Positions 7,974 through 16,223 of a stretch of 64,000 nt of DNA are shown here, one piece after another (within the stretch, counting starts at the first letter, position 1; each line of letters begins with the position of its first letter). Both the position numbers and the translations under genes were made by a program. The notes under the pieces were generated by a model. It ran no database searches. It had not been told where the DNA came from and worked only from the letters and a program-made list of their open reading frames with translations. Source of the DNA: a bacterium (GTDB lineage Bacteria > Desulfobacterota > JAPLJL01); the NCBI GenBank assembly GCA_028713675.1, contig JAQTNV010000001.1, positions 186,001 through 250,000 of the forward strand. The letters run 5' to 3'.

Positions 7974-8795
7974 ATGAGATCTTCATTGATCAATTGTTCA
8001 TTACCAGTCGTTCGTCTCTCTCTCCTCGTTGCTCATTGCTCATTGCTCATTGCTTTTTTCCCCTCCTGCTCGGACCATAAGGCCCCGGGATTGATCCAGA
8101 TTTCCACTTATCAGATCGTCAACACCTTTCCCCACAATCCGAAAAATTTCACCCAGGGCCTGGTTTACGAAAACGGCTTCATCTACGAGGGCACCGGCCG
8201 CAACGGGACTTCCAGCCTCCAGCAGGTGGACCTGGCCACCGGAAACGCCCGGAAGACCCTGGACCTCTCCGCCCAATATTTCGGAGAAGGCATAGCCGTT
8301 TATCAGGACAAGATATTTCAGCTGACCTGGGAATCCCATGTAGGATTCATTTACGATAAGGAAAGCTTCGCCAAAATCGGGGATTTCACTTATTCCACCG
8401 AGGGATGGGGCCTCACTTTCGACGGGGAACACCTGATTATGAGCGACGGCACCTCAACCCTGCACCTCTTGGACCCCGGGACTCTCACCGAAACCGGGAC
8501 CATCCTGGTTACGGACAACAGCGGTCCGATCGATAACCTGAACGAACTCGAGTTTATCCGCGGAGAGATTTTCGCCAACATCTGGCCGACGGATAAAATC
8601 GTGCGGATCGACCCGCAAACCGGGCAGGTCAAAGGCTGGGTTGATCTCGACGGGATCCTGAGCCCCGAAGCCACGACCCGGCCGGTCGACTGCTTAAACG
8701 GGATCGCCTACGACAGCGAAAATGACCGGCTCTTCGTGACCGGCAAATACTGGCCCAGTCTTTTCGAAATCAAGCTGGTACCCGCCGTTCCCTGA
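7974..8795 (+). CDS. Glutaminyl-peptide cyclotransferase, exported
   Basis: The mature part matches bacterial glutaminyl cyclases of the five-bladed propeller type (Glu_cyclase_2). Visible motifs are FTQGLVYENGFIYEGTG near the start, then STEGWGLTFDGE, NELEFIRGEIFANIW, and the closing LNGIAYDSENDRLFVTGKYWPSLFEI. The enzyme converts N-terminal Gln to pyroglutamate in the periplasm. The N-terminus is hydrophobic and ends in PSC (about residue 32), a possible but weak lipobox. Bases 8021-8056, coding for this leader, are a run of the 7-bp unit TTGCTCA, so the export signal is made from an intergenic-type repeat. The previous 83 bp holds a degenerate inverted-repeat remnant. Confidence 0.88.
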   Translation: MRSSLINCSLPVVRLSLLVAHCSLLIAFFPSCSDHKAPGLIQISTYQIVNTFPHNPKNFTQGLVYENGFIYEGTGRNGTSSLQQVDLATGNARKTLDLSAQYFGEGIAVYQDKIFQLTWESHVGFIYDKESFAKIGDFTYSTEGWGLTFDGEHLIMSDGTSTLHLLDPGTLTETGTILVTDNSGPIDNLNELEFIRGEIFANIWPTDKIVRIDPQTGQVKGWVDLDGILSPEATTRPVDCLNGIAYDSENDRLFVTGKYWPSLFEIKLVPAVP

Positions 8796-9411
8796 AACCA
8801 AAACAGGTCATAGGTGATGGGTCTTAGGTTAAGAAGTTCAACGTTCACAGTTCAAGGTTATTAATAAAAATATTGTCATTCTGAAGACTCTGGCGAAGAA
8901 TGACAGAAAAAACAGCAGACTGCCGTCGTAAAAGCGAGATTGCTTCGCTATCGCTCGCAATGACAAGAAAGGTTCATCGTATTTTTTGGGTTTTCGGAAG
9001 CTCGGGGGGTTGGTTCTCGCGACACAAACCTCTTGATGTCCGGATACCGAAAAACTCGACGACTCCTGATAATTGGATCCAACGAAGGCGAGCTCCTGTG
9101 GAGCCGCCGCCGCGGATTACGTTTTCGCGCACATTGGTTTGGGAAGCGAAACCAACCCCCCAAAAAGAATAAAAGGACAACGAAAAGCAAGCTTGCCACG
9201 TCCCGCCAGAGGCGGGCCTTTCTGGCCGAGCTCGGGCAAGACGCAATGACGAATACTAACGAAGAATCTCGGTTTTCCCCCGTCTACCGTATGCCGTCTA
9301 CCGTCTACTATTTGAAATTGACACTTTTCAGGCTCCTTATCTATACTTATCCGGTGCAATCCGCCGACGAACGGCTGGATTGATATCAAGGCAATTTTAA
9401 AGGAGGACAAA
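8796..9411. repeat. Repeat-filled spacer (heptads, REPs, 190-bp inverted-repeat element)
   Basis: No gene is credible here. 8809-8860 is a heptad tract (AGGTGAT, AGGTTAA types). 8934-8964 is a REP palindrome of the GCAATCTC family in reverse orientation. 8982-9176 is an inverted-repeat element (see its own entry). 9190-9250 holds another REP with CCCGCCAGAGGCGGG and GCCGAGCTCGGGC palindromes. 9280-9310 is a further heptad tract (CTACCGT units). A usable Shine-Dalgarno sequence for the next gene follows at 9401-9406. Confidence 0.75.
8982..9176. repeat. MITE-like inverted-repeat element, copy 1
   Basis: The element opens with TTTTTTGGGTTTTCGGAAG and GGGGGGTTGGTTCTCGC (9004-9020) and closes with GCGAAACCAACCCCCC (to 9161) plus AAAAAG. 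The terminal inverted repeats are 16-17 bp with one bulge. A second copy at 11349-11537 shares both ends but has a different interior, and a base change in one arm is matched in the other. Degenerate remnants lie at 7899-7931, 27940-27975 and 28021-28062. It has no coding capacity. Confidence 0.65.
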
Positions 9412-9717
9412 ATGGTCAACAAACCCAGCACCAAAGAAGAAGAATATTTCGCCCGACAGGAATTCGAAAAACGCAAAAAGGCCGAAGAAGAGAAACAGAA
9501 TAAACTCGCGGCCGATGAGAAGAAGCATCTTAAGAGCCTCCACTACATGCGCTGTCCCAAGTGCGGGATGCAGCTGGTGGAAATTGATTTTCAGGGAATC
9601 AAGATCGACAAGTGCACCAATTGTTCCGGTTCCTGGTTCGATGCCGGCGAGGTCGAGGATCTCCTCAACCAGGATAAGTCGGTCCTGACCAAGATTTTCC
9701 TGATAATCAAGAAATAA
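9412..9717 (+). CDS. Small zf-TFIIB-type zinc ribbon protein
   Basis: The protein has 101 residues. An N-terminal charged helix (about residues 5-40, KEEEYFARQEFEKRKKAEEE, likely coiled coil) precedes a zinc ribbon: CPKCGMQL at about 48-55 and CTNCSGSWFDAGEVE at about 69-83. CxxCxxxL with CxxCxGxWxDxxE is the zf-TFIIB consensus found in many small bacterial proteins of unknown role. A strong AAAGGAGG precedes the ATG. It is monocistronic between repeat DNA and a structured GC-rich spacer. Metal binding by four cysteines is secure; the cellular role is not known. Confidence 0.85.
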   Translation: MVNKPSTKEEEYFARQEFEKRKKAEEEKQNKLAADEKKHLKSLHYMRCPKCGMQLVEIDFQGIKIDKCTNCSGSWFDAGEVEDLLNQDKSVLTKIFLIIKK

Positions 9718-9812
9718 CCCGGCGGCCCCGTCGCCTTCCGGTGGCAGCCCGGGCCGGGTAAGGCCAAACCCGGGGGAAATCCATCCCCTGGCGCTCTTGA
9801 TTTGCCGTTTAA
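9718..9812 (+). other. GC-rich potentially structured leader before MFS gene
   Basis: The 95-bp spacer can form several short stems: GGCG/CGCC, an arm built on two CCCGGG sites around CCGGGTAAGGCC, and GGGG-AAATCCAT-CCCC. It precedes a transporter start that lacks a Shine-Dalgarno sequence. It matches no riboswitch consensus I can recall, so it is only a candidate leader. Confidence 0.25.
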
Positions 9813-11186
9813 ATGAAGCGTATTTCTCTTCCCACGATCGCCCTCATTACCACCTCTCTGGCTTCATTTCTGACCGCCTTTACCGGCTCCTCGATCAATA
9901 TCGCCCTGCCCACCATCGGGCACGAGCTGTCCATCCACGCCGTCCGTCTCAGCTGGATCACCTTCGCTTATATCCTCTCCGCCAACGTTTTTCTCCTCCC
10001 CATGGGCAGGCTCGCCGATATCTGGGGCCGCGCCCGGGTTTTCACCCTGGGCACCCTCATTTTCGCGATGGCCTCGCTGGCCTGCTCCCTCTCCTCCGGC
10101 GCTTTCATGCTGATCGGCTTCCGCGTCCTGCAGGGTTTGGGAGGCGCCATGCTCTTCGGCACCGGGGTAGCCATCCTTTCCGACATCTTCCCTGCGGAGG
10201 AGCGCGGAAGGGTCCTCGGGATCAATGTCGCCGCGGTTTACATCGGGCTTTCCCTGGGCCCGCCCCTCTCCGGCCTGATCACCAACAGCCTGGGCTGGAG
10301 AAACATCTTTGTCCTTTCCGCCGGTGTCGGCCTGGTAACTTTCGGGCTCGCCTTCCGGAGACTGGAGGCGCGGAAAATCCCGGCGACCGGCGGACATTTC
10401 GATTTGAGCGGGGCCTGCCTCTGGGGCTCGGCCCTGACCGCCACGGTCTACGGGTTTTCCCGCCTGCCCGCGGTCCCGGGACTGGTTCTGGTTTTCCTGG
10501 GCCTGATTCTATTTTCCGTTTTCATCCGCGGCGAAGTCCGGAAGGAAAACCCCCTCCTGGATCTCGCCCTTTTCCGGGGAAACCGGGCCTTCACCTTCTC
10601 CAACCTGGCGGCCCTGATCAACTACAGCTCCACCCACGGGGTCGGGTTCCTGTTCAGCCTCTATCTCCAGTATCTCAAGGGCTTCACCCCTGAAACCGCC
10701 GGGCTGGTCATGATCTCCCAGCCGGTGGTGATGGCCGTCTGCTCCCCGTTTGCCGGCCGCCTTTCCGACCGGACCGAACCCCGGATCGTCGCTTCCATCG
10801 GCATGGCCCTGACCGTGATCGGTCTGGTCATTGCCCTTTTCCTGCGCCGCGATTCTTCCTTCCTTCTCGTGATCGCCGCCCTGGTCACCCTGGGGCTGGG
10901 GTTCGCCTTCTTTTCCTCCCCCAACACCAACGCCATCATGAGCACGGTGGAGAAAAAGTCATACGGCGTGGCCTCGGCGCTGGTGGCGACCATGAGGCTT
11001 TCGGGCCAGACCCTGAGCATGACCATCGTCACCCTGGTTTTCGCCACCGTCATCGGCCGGCACGAGATCACCCCCGAATTTTATCCCGCTTTCCTGAGCA
11101 GCCTGCGGATCATCCTGGCGATCTTTACCGTCCTCTGCCTGGCCGGGGTTTTCGCCTCCATGATCAGGGGCAAAATCAGAGCATAG
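9813..11186 (+). CDS. MFS drug:H+ antiporter, DHA2 (14-TM) family
   Basis: This is a 457-residue inner-membrane transporter. The first helix region SSINIALPTIGHEL is the DHA2 motif D1. Motif A is GRLADIWGRARVF, and RVLQGLGGAMLFGTG is the helix-4 proton-coupling motif with its Arg. Motif C is recognisable in GLSLGPPLSGLI. The internal repeat PFAGRLSDRTEPR marks the start of the second half. Members export drugs, dyes or fatty acids; the substrate is not predictable here. The start ATG has no clear Shine-Dalgarno sequence and follows a GC-rich structured spacer. No membrane-fusion partner (EmrA type) is adjacent, so it probably acts alone. Confidence 0.88.
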   Translation: MKRISLPTIALITTSLASFLTAFTGSSINIALPTIGHELSIHAVRLSWITFAYILSANVFLLPMGRLADIWGRARVFTLGTLIFAMASLACSLSSGAFMLIGFRVLQGLGGAMLFGTGVAILSDIFPAEERGRVLGINVAAVYIGLSLGPPLSGLITNSLGWRNIFVLSAGVGLVTFGLAFRRLEARKIPATGGHFDLSGACLWGSALTATVYGFSRLPAVPGLVLVFLGLILFSVFIRGEVRKENPLLDLALFRGNRAFTFSNLAALINYSSTHGVGFLFSLYLQYLKGFTPETAGLVMISQPVVMAVCSPFAGRLSDRTEPRIVASIGMALTVIGLVIALFLRRDSSFLLVIAALVTLGLGFAFFSSPNTNAIMSTVEKKSYGVASALVATMRLSGQTLSMTIVTLVFATVIGRHEITPEFYPAFLSSLRIILAIFTVLCLAGVFASMIRGKIRA

Positions 11187-11585
11187 GGCATAGGGCATAG
11201 CGCAAAGGTCAAAGGTCAAAGCTCAAAGGTGAAAGGTAAAAGGTCGTGAGGCGTAAGGGGTGAAGAGCAAAGGCGTCCATTGAGTTCGTTGTGTCCATTG
11301 TGTCCATAGTGTCGAAAGAGATAAAAGCAATCCATTAAGTCCATTGGGTTTTTTGGGTGTTCAGAAGCCCGGGGGGTAGGTTCTCGCGACGCAAACTCTT
11401 AGAAAATCAGGATGCGATATACTCGAAGATAAAGTATTTATCGATACTGGCTAGACCCTGCGGGTCAGCCTGCCAGGACAACGTCACCGCACCTATTGTG
11501 CGCGGAGCGAAACCTGCCCCCCAAAAAGAAAAAAAGGCTAACAAAATAAGTAATGTGTGATAGGTCATAGGGAAGGAGATTATTA
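11187..11585. repeat. Heptad and nonamer tracts plus inverted-repeat element copy 2
   Basis: 11180-11255 is a clear heptad tract (AGGGCAT, AGGTCAA, AGCTCAA, AGGTGAA). 11268-11330 is a 9-bp periodic tract (GTGTCCATT, GTGTCCATA). 11349-11537 is copy 2 of the inverted-repeat element: GGGGGGTAGGTTCTCGC at 11371-11387 and GCGAAACCTGCCCCCC to 11522. A short heptad (TAGGTCA) and GGAAGGAG Shine-Dalgarno sequence precede the next gene. No credible coding. Confidence 0.75.
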
Positions 11586-12143
11586 ATGCCTAATATTTTT
11601 TCCCCCGCCAAACTGATCCGGAAAGAAGAAAGCATCCTGGTCGTCATTGACGTCCAGGAAAAGCTGATGCCGGCGATCCATAACCGGAAGCAGGTGACTG
11701 ATAATGTCATCCGGCTCCTCAAGTTCGCCCGGATCATCGGCCTGCCCGTCATTCTGACCGAGCAGGACAAGCTCGGGCCGACCCTGCCGGAACTTAAAAA
11801 GGAAATTCCCGGGGTAAATCCGATTATCAAAAACTCGTTTAACTGCTTTTTATGTCCCACGTTTTCCGAACAGGTCAAGAAACCGGGAAGAAACGCCCTG
11901 GTTCTGGCCGGGGTGGAAAACCACATCTGCGTGGCCCAGACCGCCCTCCACGCCCTGCCCGGTTTCAACGTTCATGTGGTCAGCGACGCCGTCTCCTCCC
12001 GGACCCCGGAAAACCGGAACGTGGGGATCGAGCGGATGCGCCAGTTCGGCGCCGTCATCACCTCCACCGAGATGCTGATTTTCGAGCTTCTGAAACAGGC
12101 GGGGACCGAGGAATTTAAAGCCGTCCTGCCGCTGGTCAAATAA
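11586..12143 (+). CDS. Isochorismatase-fold cysteine hydrolase
   Basis: A 185-residue protein of the isochorismatase-like superfamily (YcaC/nicotinamidase type). The catalytic triad is visible: Asp22 in LVVIDVQEKLMPAI, Lys82 in IIKNSFNCF, and Cys115 in LAGVENHICVAQTAL. The cis-peptide region AGVENHICV is canonical. Cys in the third position indicates a hydrolase of amides or similar carbonyl compounds rather than a true isochorismatase. The substrate is unknown. The Shine-Dalgarno sequence GGAAGGAG precedes ATG11586. It is followed by a palindromic repeat (CCCTCCCTGTCAGGGAGGG) that may end the transcript. Confidence 0.85.
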   Translation: MPNIFSPAKLIRKEESILVVIDVQEKLMPAIHNRKQVTDNVIRLLKFARIIGLPVILTEQDKLGPTLPELKKEIPGVNPIIKNSFNCFLCPTFSEQVKKPGRNALVLAGVENHICVAQTALHALPGFNVHVVSDAVSSRTPENRNVGIERMRQFGAVITSTEMLIFELLKQAGTEEFKAVLPLVK

Positions 12144-12149
12144 AAACAC

Positions 12150-12290
12150 CAGGGTTCCAGGGGCCAAGCGATGTTCCCCTCCCTGTCAGGGAGGGGCAAG
12201 GGGAGAGTGAAATAACTTTCTACCACCCTCTCCCCTGCCCTCCCCCCTCAAGGGGGAGGGAAAATGTGAGAGGGCTGTCCCCGCAATTGA
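12150..12290. repeat. Palindromic GGGAGGG repeats
   Basis: Two hairpins are visible: CCTCCCTGTCAGGGAGGGG and CCCTCCCCCCTCAAGGGGGAGGG, separated by GTGAAATAAC. Similar modules are at 20446-20484 and 51055-51123, so this is another dispersed repeat family. Confidence 0.6.
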
Positions 12291-12307
12291 CAAGTTGACC
12301 ACTTATA

Positions 12308-12320
12308 GTCATCATATGAC
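12308..12320. promoter_or_regulatory. Palindrome at antitoxin start, likely autoregulatory operator
   Basis: GTCAT-CAT-ATGAC is a perfect 5-bp inverted repeat overlapping the antitoxin start codon (ATG12316). Phd/YefM antitoxins repress their own promoters at short palindromes near the start. Assignment is by position and symmetry only. Confidence 0.4.
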
Positions 12321-12591
12321 CATGAAAGCAAATCCAGAAGATTCGGTTCGAATTGCGGAATTTAAATCCCGGCTCAGCCATCATCTGCGCAAGGTGCGCC
12401 AAGGTCATCCCCTGATCCTGTTGGATCGGGATACACCCATCGCCCGGGTTTTACCTTACCCCTCCGGACCGGGGAAACTCCGGTCCCGAAAGCCGACACG
12501 GGAATCGCGTGATATCAGCCTGCCCCCGCCCCTATCCAAAAAAATCAATAGTTTGAGCGCCCTTCTTAAAGAAAGGCAGCCGGGGCGTTGA
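12316..12591 (+). CDS. Phd/YefM-family antitoxin
   Basis: About 91 residues from ATG12316; ATG12322 and an upstream TTG at 12295 are alternatives, none with a good Shine-Dalgarno sequence. The N-terminal Phd fold is recognised by VRIAEFKSRLSHHLRKVRQGHPLILLDRDTPIARVLP, with the usual pattern of a helix followed by two strands and an A-R-V/L-x-P ending. The C-terminal half (from about residue 50) is Arg/Ser/Pro-rich and probably disordered until it binds toxin. The stop overlaps the toxin start by three bases, giving a coupled two-gene module. Confidence 0.8.
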   Translation: MTMKANPEDSVRIAEFKSRLSHHLRKVRQGHPLILLDRDTPIARVLPYPSGPGKLRSRKPTRESRDISLPPPLSKKINSLSALLKERQPGR

Positions 12592-13004
12592 ACGCCTATT
12601 TTGATTCCTCGGTATTTCTCCGTTTGGTCCTGGGGGAACCCGGGAAGCTTCCCGCTTGGCAGGATTACGATCTGCGGATCACCAGCGATCTGGCCGAAGT
12701 GGAATGTCTGAGAACCCTGGACCGTCTGAGAATCAGGCACGGTCTCTCCCAAGAAGAGATTACCAATCGGCGGGAAGCCTTATACCTGCTTTTGGAAACC
12801 ACGGAAAGGATTGAGATCACCCGCTCCATCCTCAATCGGGCCTCCCAGACTTTCCCCGTAGAACTGGGCACGCTTGACGCCATTCATCTCTCCACCGCTC
12901 TTGTCTGGCGGGATGAACAAGAATCGGAGCTGGTCTTTGCCACCCATGACAAAGCCCTCGCCTTGGCCGCCCGGTCACTCGGTTTTAAGGTCGCCGGCGC
13001 CTGA
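12588..13004 (+). CDS. PIN-domain toxin (VapC-like)
   Basis: A 138-residue PIN domain. The acidic metal-binding residues are in place: Asp6 (YFDSSVFLRLVLGE), Glu37 (SDLAEVEC), Asp97 (GTLDAIHLSTAL) and Asp121 (FATHDKALA). Such toxins are Mg-dependent RNases, usually cleaving tRNA or rRNA. The TTG start lies in TTGA, overlapping the antitoxin stop, so translation is coupled. Length and motif spacing are normal, so the protein is probably active. The pairing with a Phd-type rather than VapB-type antitoxin is known from mix-and-match modules. Confidence 0.88.
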   Translation: MNAYFDSSVFLRLVLGEPGKLPAWQDYDLRITSDLAEVECLRTLDRLRIRHGLSQEEITNRREALYLLLETTERIEITRSILNRASQTFPVELGTLDAIHLSTALVWRDEQESELVFATHDKALALAARSLGFKVAGA

Positions 13005-13039
13005 ATATTTTTGAATTAAACTGATCCGATTCAACCAGG

Positions 13040-13145
13040 GAATTCCAAGTTTCTGATTTGGAATTTGGTATTTATTTATTGGAACTTGGAAATTGGCATT
13101 TAGTCATTAATGTTTGGTAATTGGAATTTGGTTGTTGGTTATTGG
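13040..13145. repeat. Heptad tract (xTTGGxx type)
   Basis: A degenerate 7-bp periodic tract with units ATTTGGT, ATTGGAA, TTTGGTA, GTTGGTT and ATTGGTT. Its right end enters the C-terminal coding region of the permease at 13107, where it supplies the last residues and stop. Confidence 0.8.
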
Positions 13146-14648
13146 TTTATCCAGTCCCTGGGCCCGCCGCTTCGCCATCACGCTGTGATATCGGCCGTAG
13201 AGGAAGTAAATCAGCATCCCGATCATCATCCAGACGAAGAGCCGCAGCCAGTTCTGCGAAGGCAGGGAAAACATCAGCAAGAGGCAGAGCAGCACCCCCA
13301 GGATCGGGACCACCGGCACCATCGGGCAGCGGAAAGGCCGCTCCGCGTTGGGATTCCGGTAGCGCATGATCAGCACCGCGGTGCAGACGATCACGAAGGC
13401 CAGGAGTGTGCCGATGTTCACCAGCTCGGCCAGGATCCCGAGCGGGATGAAGGAGGCCATCAGCCCGACGAAGATACCGGTCACGATGGTGGATTTCCAG
13501 GGGGTCCGGAAGCGCGGATGCACGGAGCCGAAGAAGCTCGGAGGCAGAAGCCCGTCCCGCGCCATGGCCAGGAGCACCCGCGGCTGGCTGAGCATGAGCA
13601 CAAGCAGGACCGAGGTTATTCCCACCACCGCCCCGATCGAGATAATAAACTGGGCCCAGGTCAGGCCGACCCGCTGGAAGGCGGAGGCCACCGGGGCGTG
13701 AATGTCGATCTGGTCGTAGGGAACCATGCCGGTCAGGACGATCGTGACCGCGATGTAAAGCACCGTGCAGATCAGGAGCGAGGCGATGATGCCGAAGGGA
13801 ACGTCGCGCTGGGGGTTTTTCGCCTCCTCCGCCTGGGTGGAAACCGAGTCGAAGCCGATGTAGGCGAAAAAGATCACCGCGGCCCCGGCCAGGACCCCGA
13901 TCGGGGAGCCGTCCGCGCTGGTCTGCCCGAGAATCGTTTTTCCGAAGATGGAAAGACCCGACCAGCCGAAGGGGGCGAACGGGTGCCAGTTGGCGGTGTC
14001 GATGTAGAAAACCCCCACCCCGATCACCAGGAGCACCACCGCGAGCTTGATGAAAACCATGATGTTGTTGAAGCGGGAGCTTTCCCGGATCCCGATGACC
14101 AGGACTATCGTCAGGCCGGCCACGATCAGGAGCGCCATGAGGTCAAACATGCTCCCGGTGGCGATGAACTGCCCCGCCGCCGGGTCAAAATCAAAGGGGG
14201 CATCGGCCAAAAGATGCGGAATCTTCAGATGGAAGATGCCGATCAGGTTCTGGAAGTATTTTGACCAACCGTGGGCCACGGAAGCGGAGGCGACGCTGTA
14301 TTCCAGGATGAGGTCCCAGCCGATGATCCAGGCCATCAGCTCCCCGAGCGTGGCGTAGGCGTAGGTATAGGCCGAACCGGCCACCGGGGTCATCGAGACG
14401 AACTCCGCGTAGCAGAGGGCGGCGAAAACGCAAGCCGTTCCCGCGACGATGAACGATACCGTCAGGGCCGGGCCGGCCTTGTAATGGGCGGCCAGGCCGG
14501 TGAGAACGAAGATCCCCGCCCCGATAATGCACCCGATCCCCAGGCTGGTCAGGGACCAGCGCCCCAGGACGCGGTGGAGCCGGTTTTCACCCTGCATCTC
14601 CTCATGAAAAAGGTGCAGGGGCTTATGCGCGAACATGTCTTTCCACAT
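13107..14648 (-). CDS. APC-superfamily amino acid permease (CAT/YfnA type)
   Basis: Twelve to fourteen membrane segments. The APC helix-1 signature SLGIGCIIGAGIFVLTG is present, followed by ALCYAEFVSMTPVAGSAYTYAYATLGEL and GWDLILEY, typical of cationic amino acid transporter relatives. The start is set at the ATG read from 14648 because GAGGAGG lies eight bases upstream; in-frame codons further upstream are AT-rich spacer. This gives about 513 residues. The last dozen residues (LDKPITNNQIPITKH) are encoded by the heptad tract at 13107-13150, so the tail is not part of the fold. It is a single gene facing the TRAP genes on the same strand; the substrate amino acid is not predictable. Confidence 0.9.
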   Translation of the reverse strand: MWKDMFAHKPLHLFHEEMQGENRLHRVLGRWSLTSLGIGCIIGAGIFVLTGLAAHYKAGPALTVSFIVAGTACVFAALCYAEFVSMTPVAGSAYTYAYATLGELMAWIIGWDLILEYSVASASVAHGWSKYFQNLIGIFHLKIPHLLADAPFDFDPAAGQFIATGSMFDLMALLIVAGLTIVLVIGIRESSRFNNIMVFIKLAVVLLVIGVGVFYIDTANWHPFAPFGWSGLSIFGKTILGQTSADGSPIGVLAGAAVIFFAYIGFDSVSTQAEEAKNPQRDVPFGIIASLLICTVLYIAVTIVLTGMVPYDQIDIHAPVASAFQRVGLTWAQFIISIGAVVGITSVLLVLMLSQPRVLLAMARDGLLPPSFFGSVHPRFRTPWKSTIVTGIFVGLMASFIPLGILAELVNIGTLLAFVIVCTAVLIMRYRNPNAERPFRCPMVPVVPILGVLLCLLLMFSLPSQNWLRLFVWMMIGMLIYFLYGRYHSVMAKRRAQGLDKPITNNQIPITKH

Positions 14649-14954
14649 GCTTTTTTGCCTCCTCTGAATTTGCATCAATTTATCATAAGAAAACCGGGGA
14701 GACAAACCGCGGAAAGAAATAAAGGTCATGGGTCATGGGTGATAGGTCATAGGCAAGAGGCTAGAGCCTAGAGCGTAGAGAAAAAGAAATTATTTGGTTT
14801 ATCGAGTTACTTAGTTTATTGGGTTTGAAAAAGACAGGGGGAAGTCGCAGGGAGCAAAGGGCAGGGAGCAAGGAGCAGGAGGTAGTAAACCGGTCATGGG
14901 TCTTAGGTTATGGGTAAAACCCAACACCTAACACCCAGCACCCAACACCTGATT
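14649..14954. repeat. Heptad-tract spacer
   Basis: Nothing coding. 14722-14785 has units AGGTCAT, GGGTCAT, AGGCAAG and AGAGCCT. 14840-14885 has units AGGGAGC, AAGGAGC and AGGGCAG. 14893-14950 switches from GGTTATG units to CCAACAC/CTAACAC units, an inverted heptad arrangement that could form a long imperfect hairpin downstream of dctM. Confidence 0.7.
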
Positions 14955-16217
14955 TTACTTAATCAGCATCAGGGAGAGCTGAGGGATATACGTGATCAGC
15001 ATGAGGGCGATGAGCAGGATACCCACGAAAGGCAGCGCGGCCGAGAACAGCTTCGTGATCGGCTGCTGGAAGCGGAAGCTCGAAATGTAAAGATTGATCC
15101 CGAACGGCGGCATCAGGTAGCCGATTTCCAGGTTGGCGATGAAAACGATACCCAGGTGAATCGGGTTGATCCCGTAGCCATGAGCGATCGGGATGATCAG
15201 CGGAACAATGACGATAATGGCGGAAAAGATCTCCATCAGACCCCCGACCATCAGGAGAAACACGTTGAGGATCAGGAGGAAGGTCAGCTTGCTGTGGACG
15301 AACTGCTGGATGAAGGCCAGGGCCTTCATCGGGATCTGCTGGTCGATGAGGAAATTGGTCAGGCCCAGGGCGGTTCCAACCAGGAGGAAGATCGCCCCCA
15401 CCAGAAGCATGCTCCCCACCATGATTTTCGGGAGACTGGATACCTTGATGTCCCGCTTGATCAGAACCTCCACGATCACAACATAAAAGGCCGTGACCGC
15501 CGCCGATTCACTGGCGGTGAAGAGGCCGGAATAAATGCCCCCTAGGATAACGATCGGGATCGGGATTTCCCAGGCCACGTCCTTCAGCGCCTTCATGGAT
15601 TCCCGGAAGTTCGGGCGGACCCTGTTCTTATGGAACTTGAGTCCCTTGATCACCCCGTAAGCCGAGAGGATCACGACCAGGACAATCCCGGGAATAATCC
15701 CGGCGATGAACAGCTGATCAATGCTGACCTGTGAGACAACTCCATAAATAATGATGGAAAGGGCCGGGGGGAAGAGAAACCCGAGACTCCCCCCGCAGGT
15801 GAGCAGTCCCAGGGTAAACTTTTCGTCATACCCCTCTTCCGTCAGCGCGGGGTAGAGAAAAGCCCCCAAGGCGATGATCGTTACCCCCGAGGCTCCGGTC
15901 AGGGCCGTAAAAATGGCGCAGGCCACCAGGGCGACGATGGAAACCCCTCCGGGCATCCACCCGAAAAAGGCCCGGGTGATGTTCACCAGCCGGATCGGGG
16001 CCTTGCTCTCCGCCAGCGCGTAGCCCGCGAAAATGAAGAGCGGGAGGGTAATCATGCCGGGCGCGGAGGCCAGGCGGTACATCTCCCCGAATATACAAGC
16101 CGGGTCCAGCCCGGACACGAAAACCAGCCCGAGCAGGGTCGCCGTGCCGATCACCACGAACAAGGGCATCCCGAAAACGGCCGCCACGAGGCAAAGAATG
16201 AATCCGATAGTTACCAT
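14955..16217 (-). CDS. dctM: TRAP transporter large permease DctM
   Basis: A 420-residue, twelve-helix membrane subunit that couples Na+ or H+ to uptake of a carboxylate-type solute. Family motifs are PLFIFAGYALAESKAP, GGVSIVALVACAIFTALTGASGVTIIALGAFLYPAL, and SLGFLFPPALSIIIYGVVS near the substrate path. The C-terminal half repeats this in GIVFIANLEIGYLMPPFGINLYI. The length is normal. It starts six bases after the DctQ stop, so the two are translated together. No DctP solute receptor of standard type lies in the cluster; a secreted protein of unknown family sits upstream instead. Confidence 0.95.
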   Translation of the reverse strand: MVTIGFILCLVAAVFGMPLFVVIGTATLLGLVFVSGLDPACIFGEMYRLASAPGMITLPLFIFAGYALAESKAPIRLVNITRAFFGWMPGGVSIVALVACAIFTALTGASGVTIIALGAFLYPALTEEGYDEKFTLGLLTCGGSLGFLFPPALSIIIYGVVSQVSIDQLFIAGIIPGIVLVVILSAYGVIKGLKFHKNRVRPNFRESMKALKDVAWEIPIPIVILGGIYSGLFTASESAAVTAFYVVIVEVLIKRDIKVSSLPKIMVGSMLLVGAIFLLVGTALGLTNFLIDQQIPMKALAFIQQFVHSKLTFLLILNVFLLMVGGLMEIFSAIIVIVPLIIPIAHGYGINPIHLGIVFIANLEIGYLMPPFGINLYISSFRFQQPITKLFSAALPFVGILLIALMLITYIPQLSLMLIK

Positions 16218-16223
16218 GCCCGC

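Noticed and set aside
8900-9383. Short frames on both strands
   Set aside because: They are read from the inverted-repeat element and REPs and lack Shine-Dalgarno sequences.
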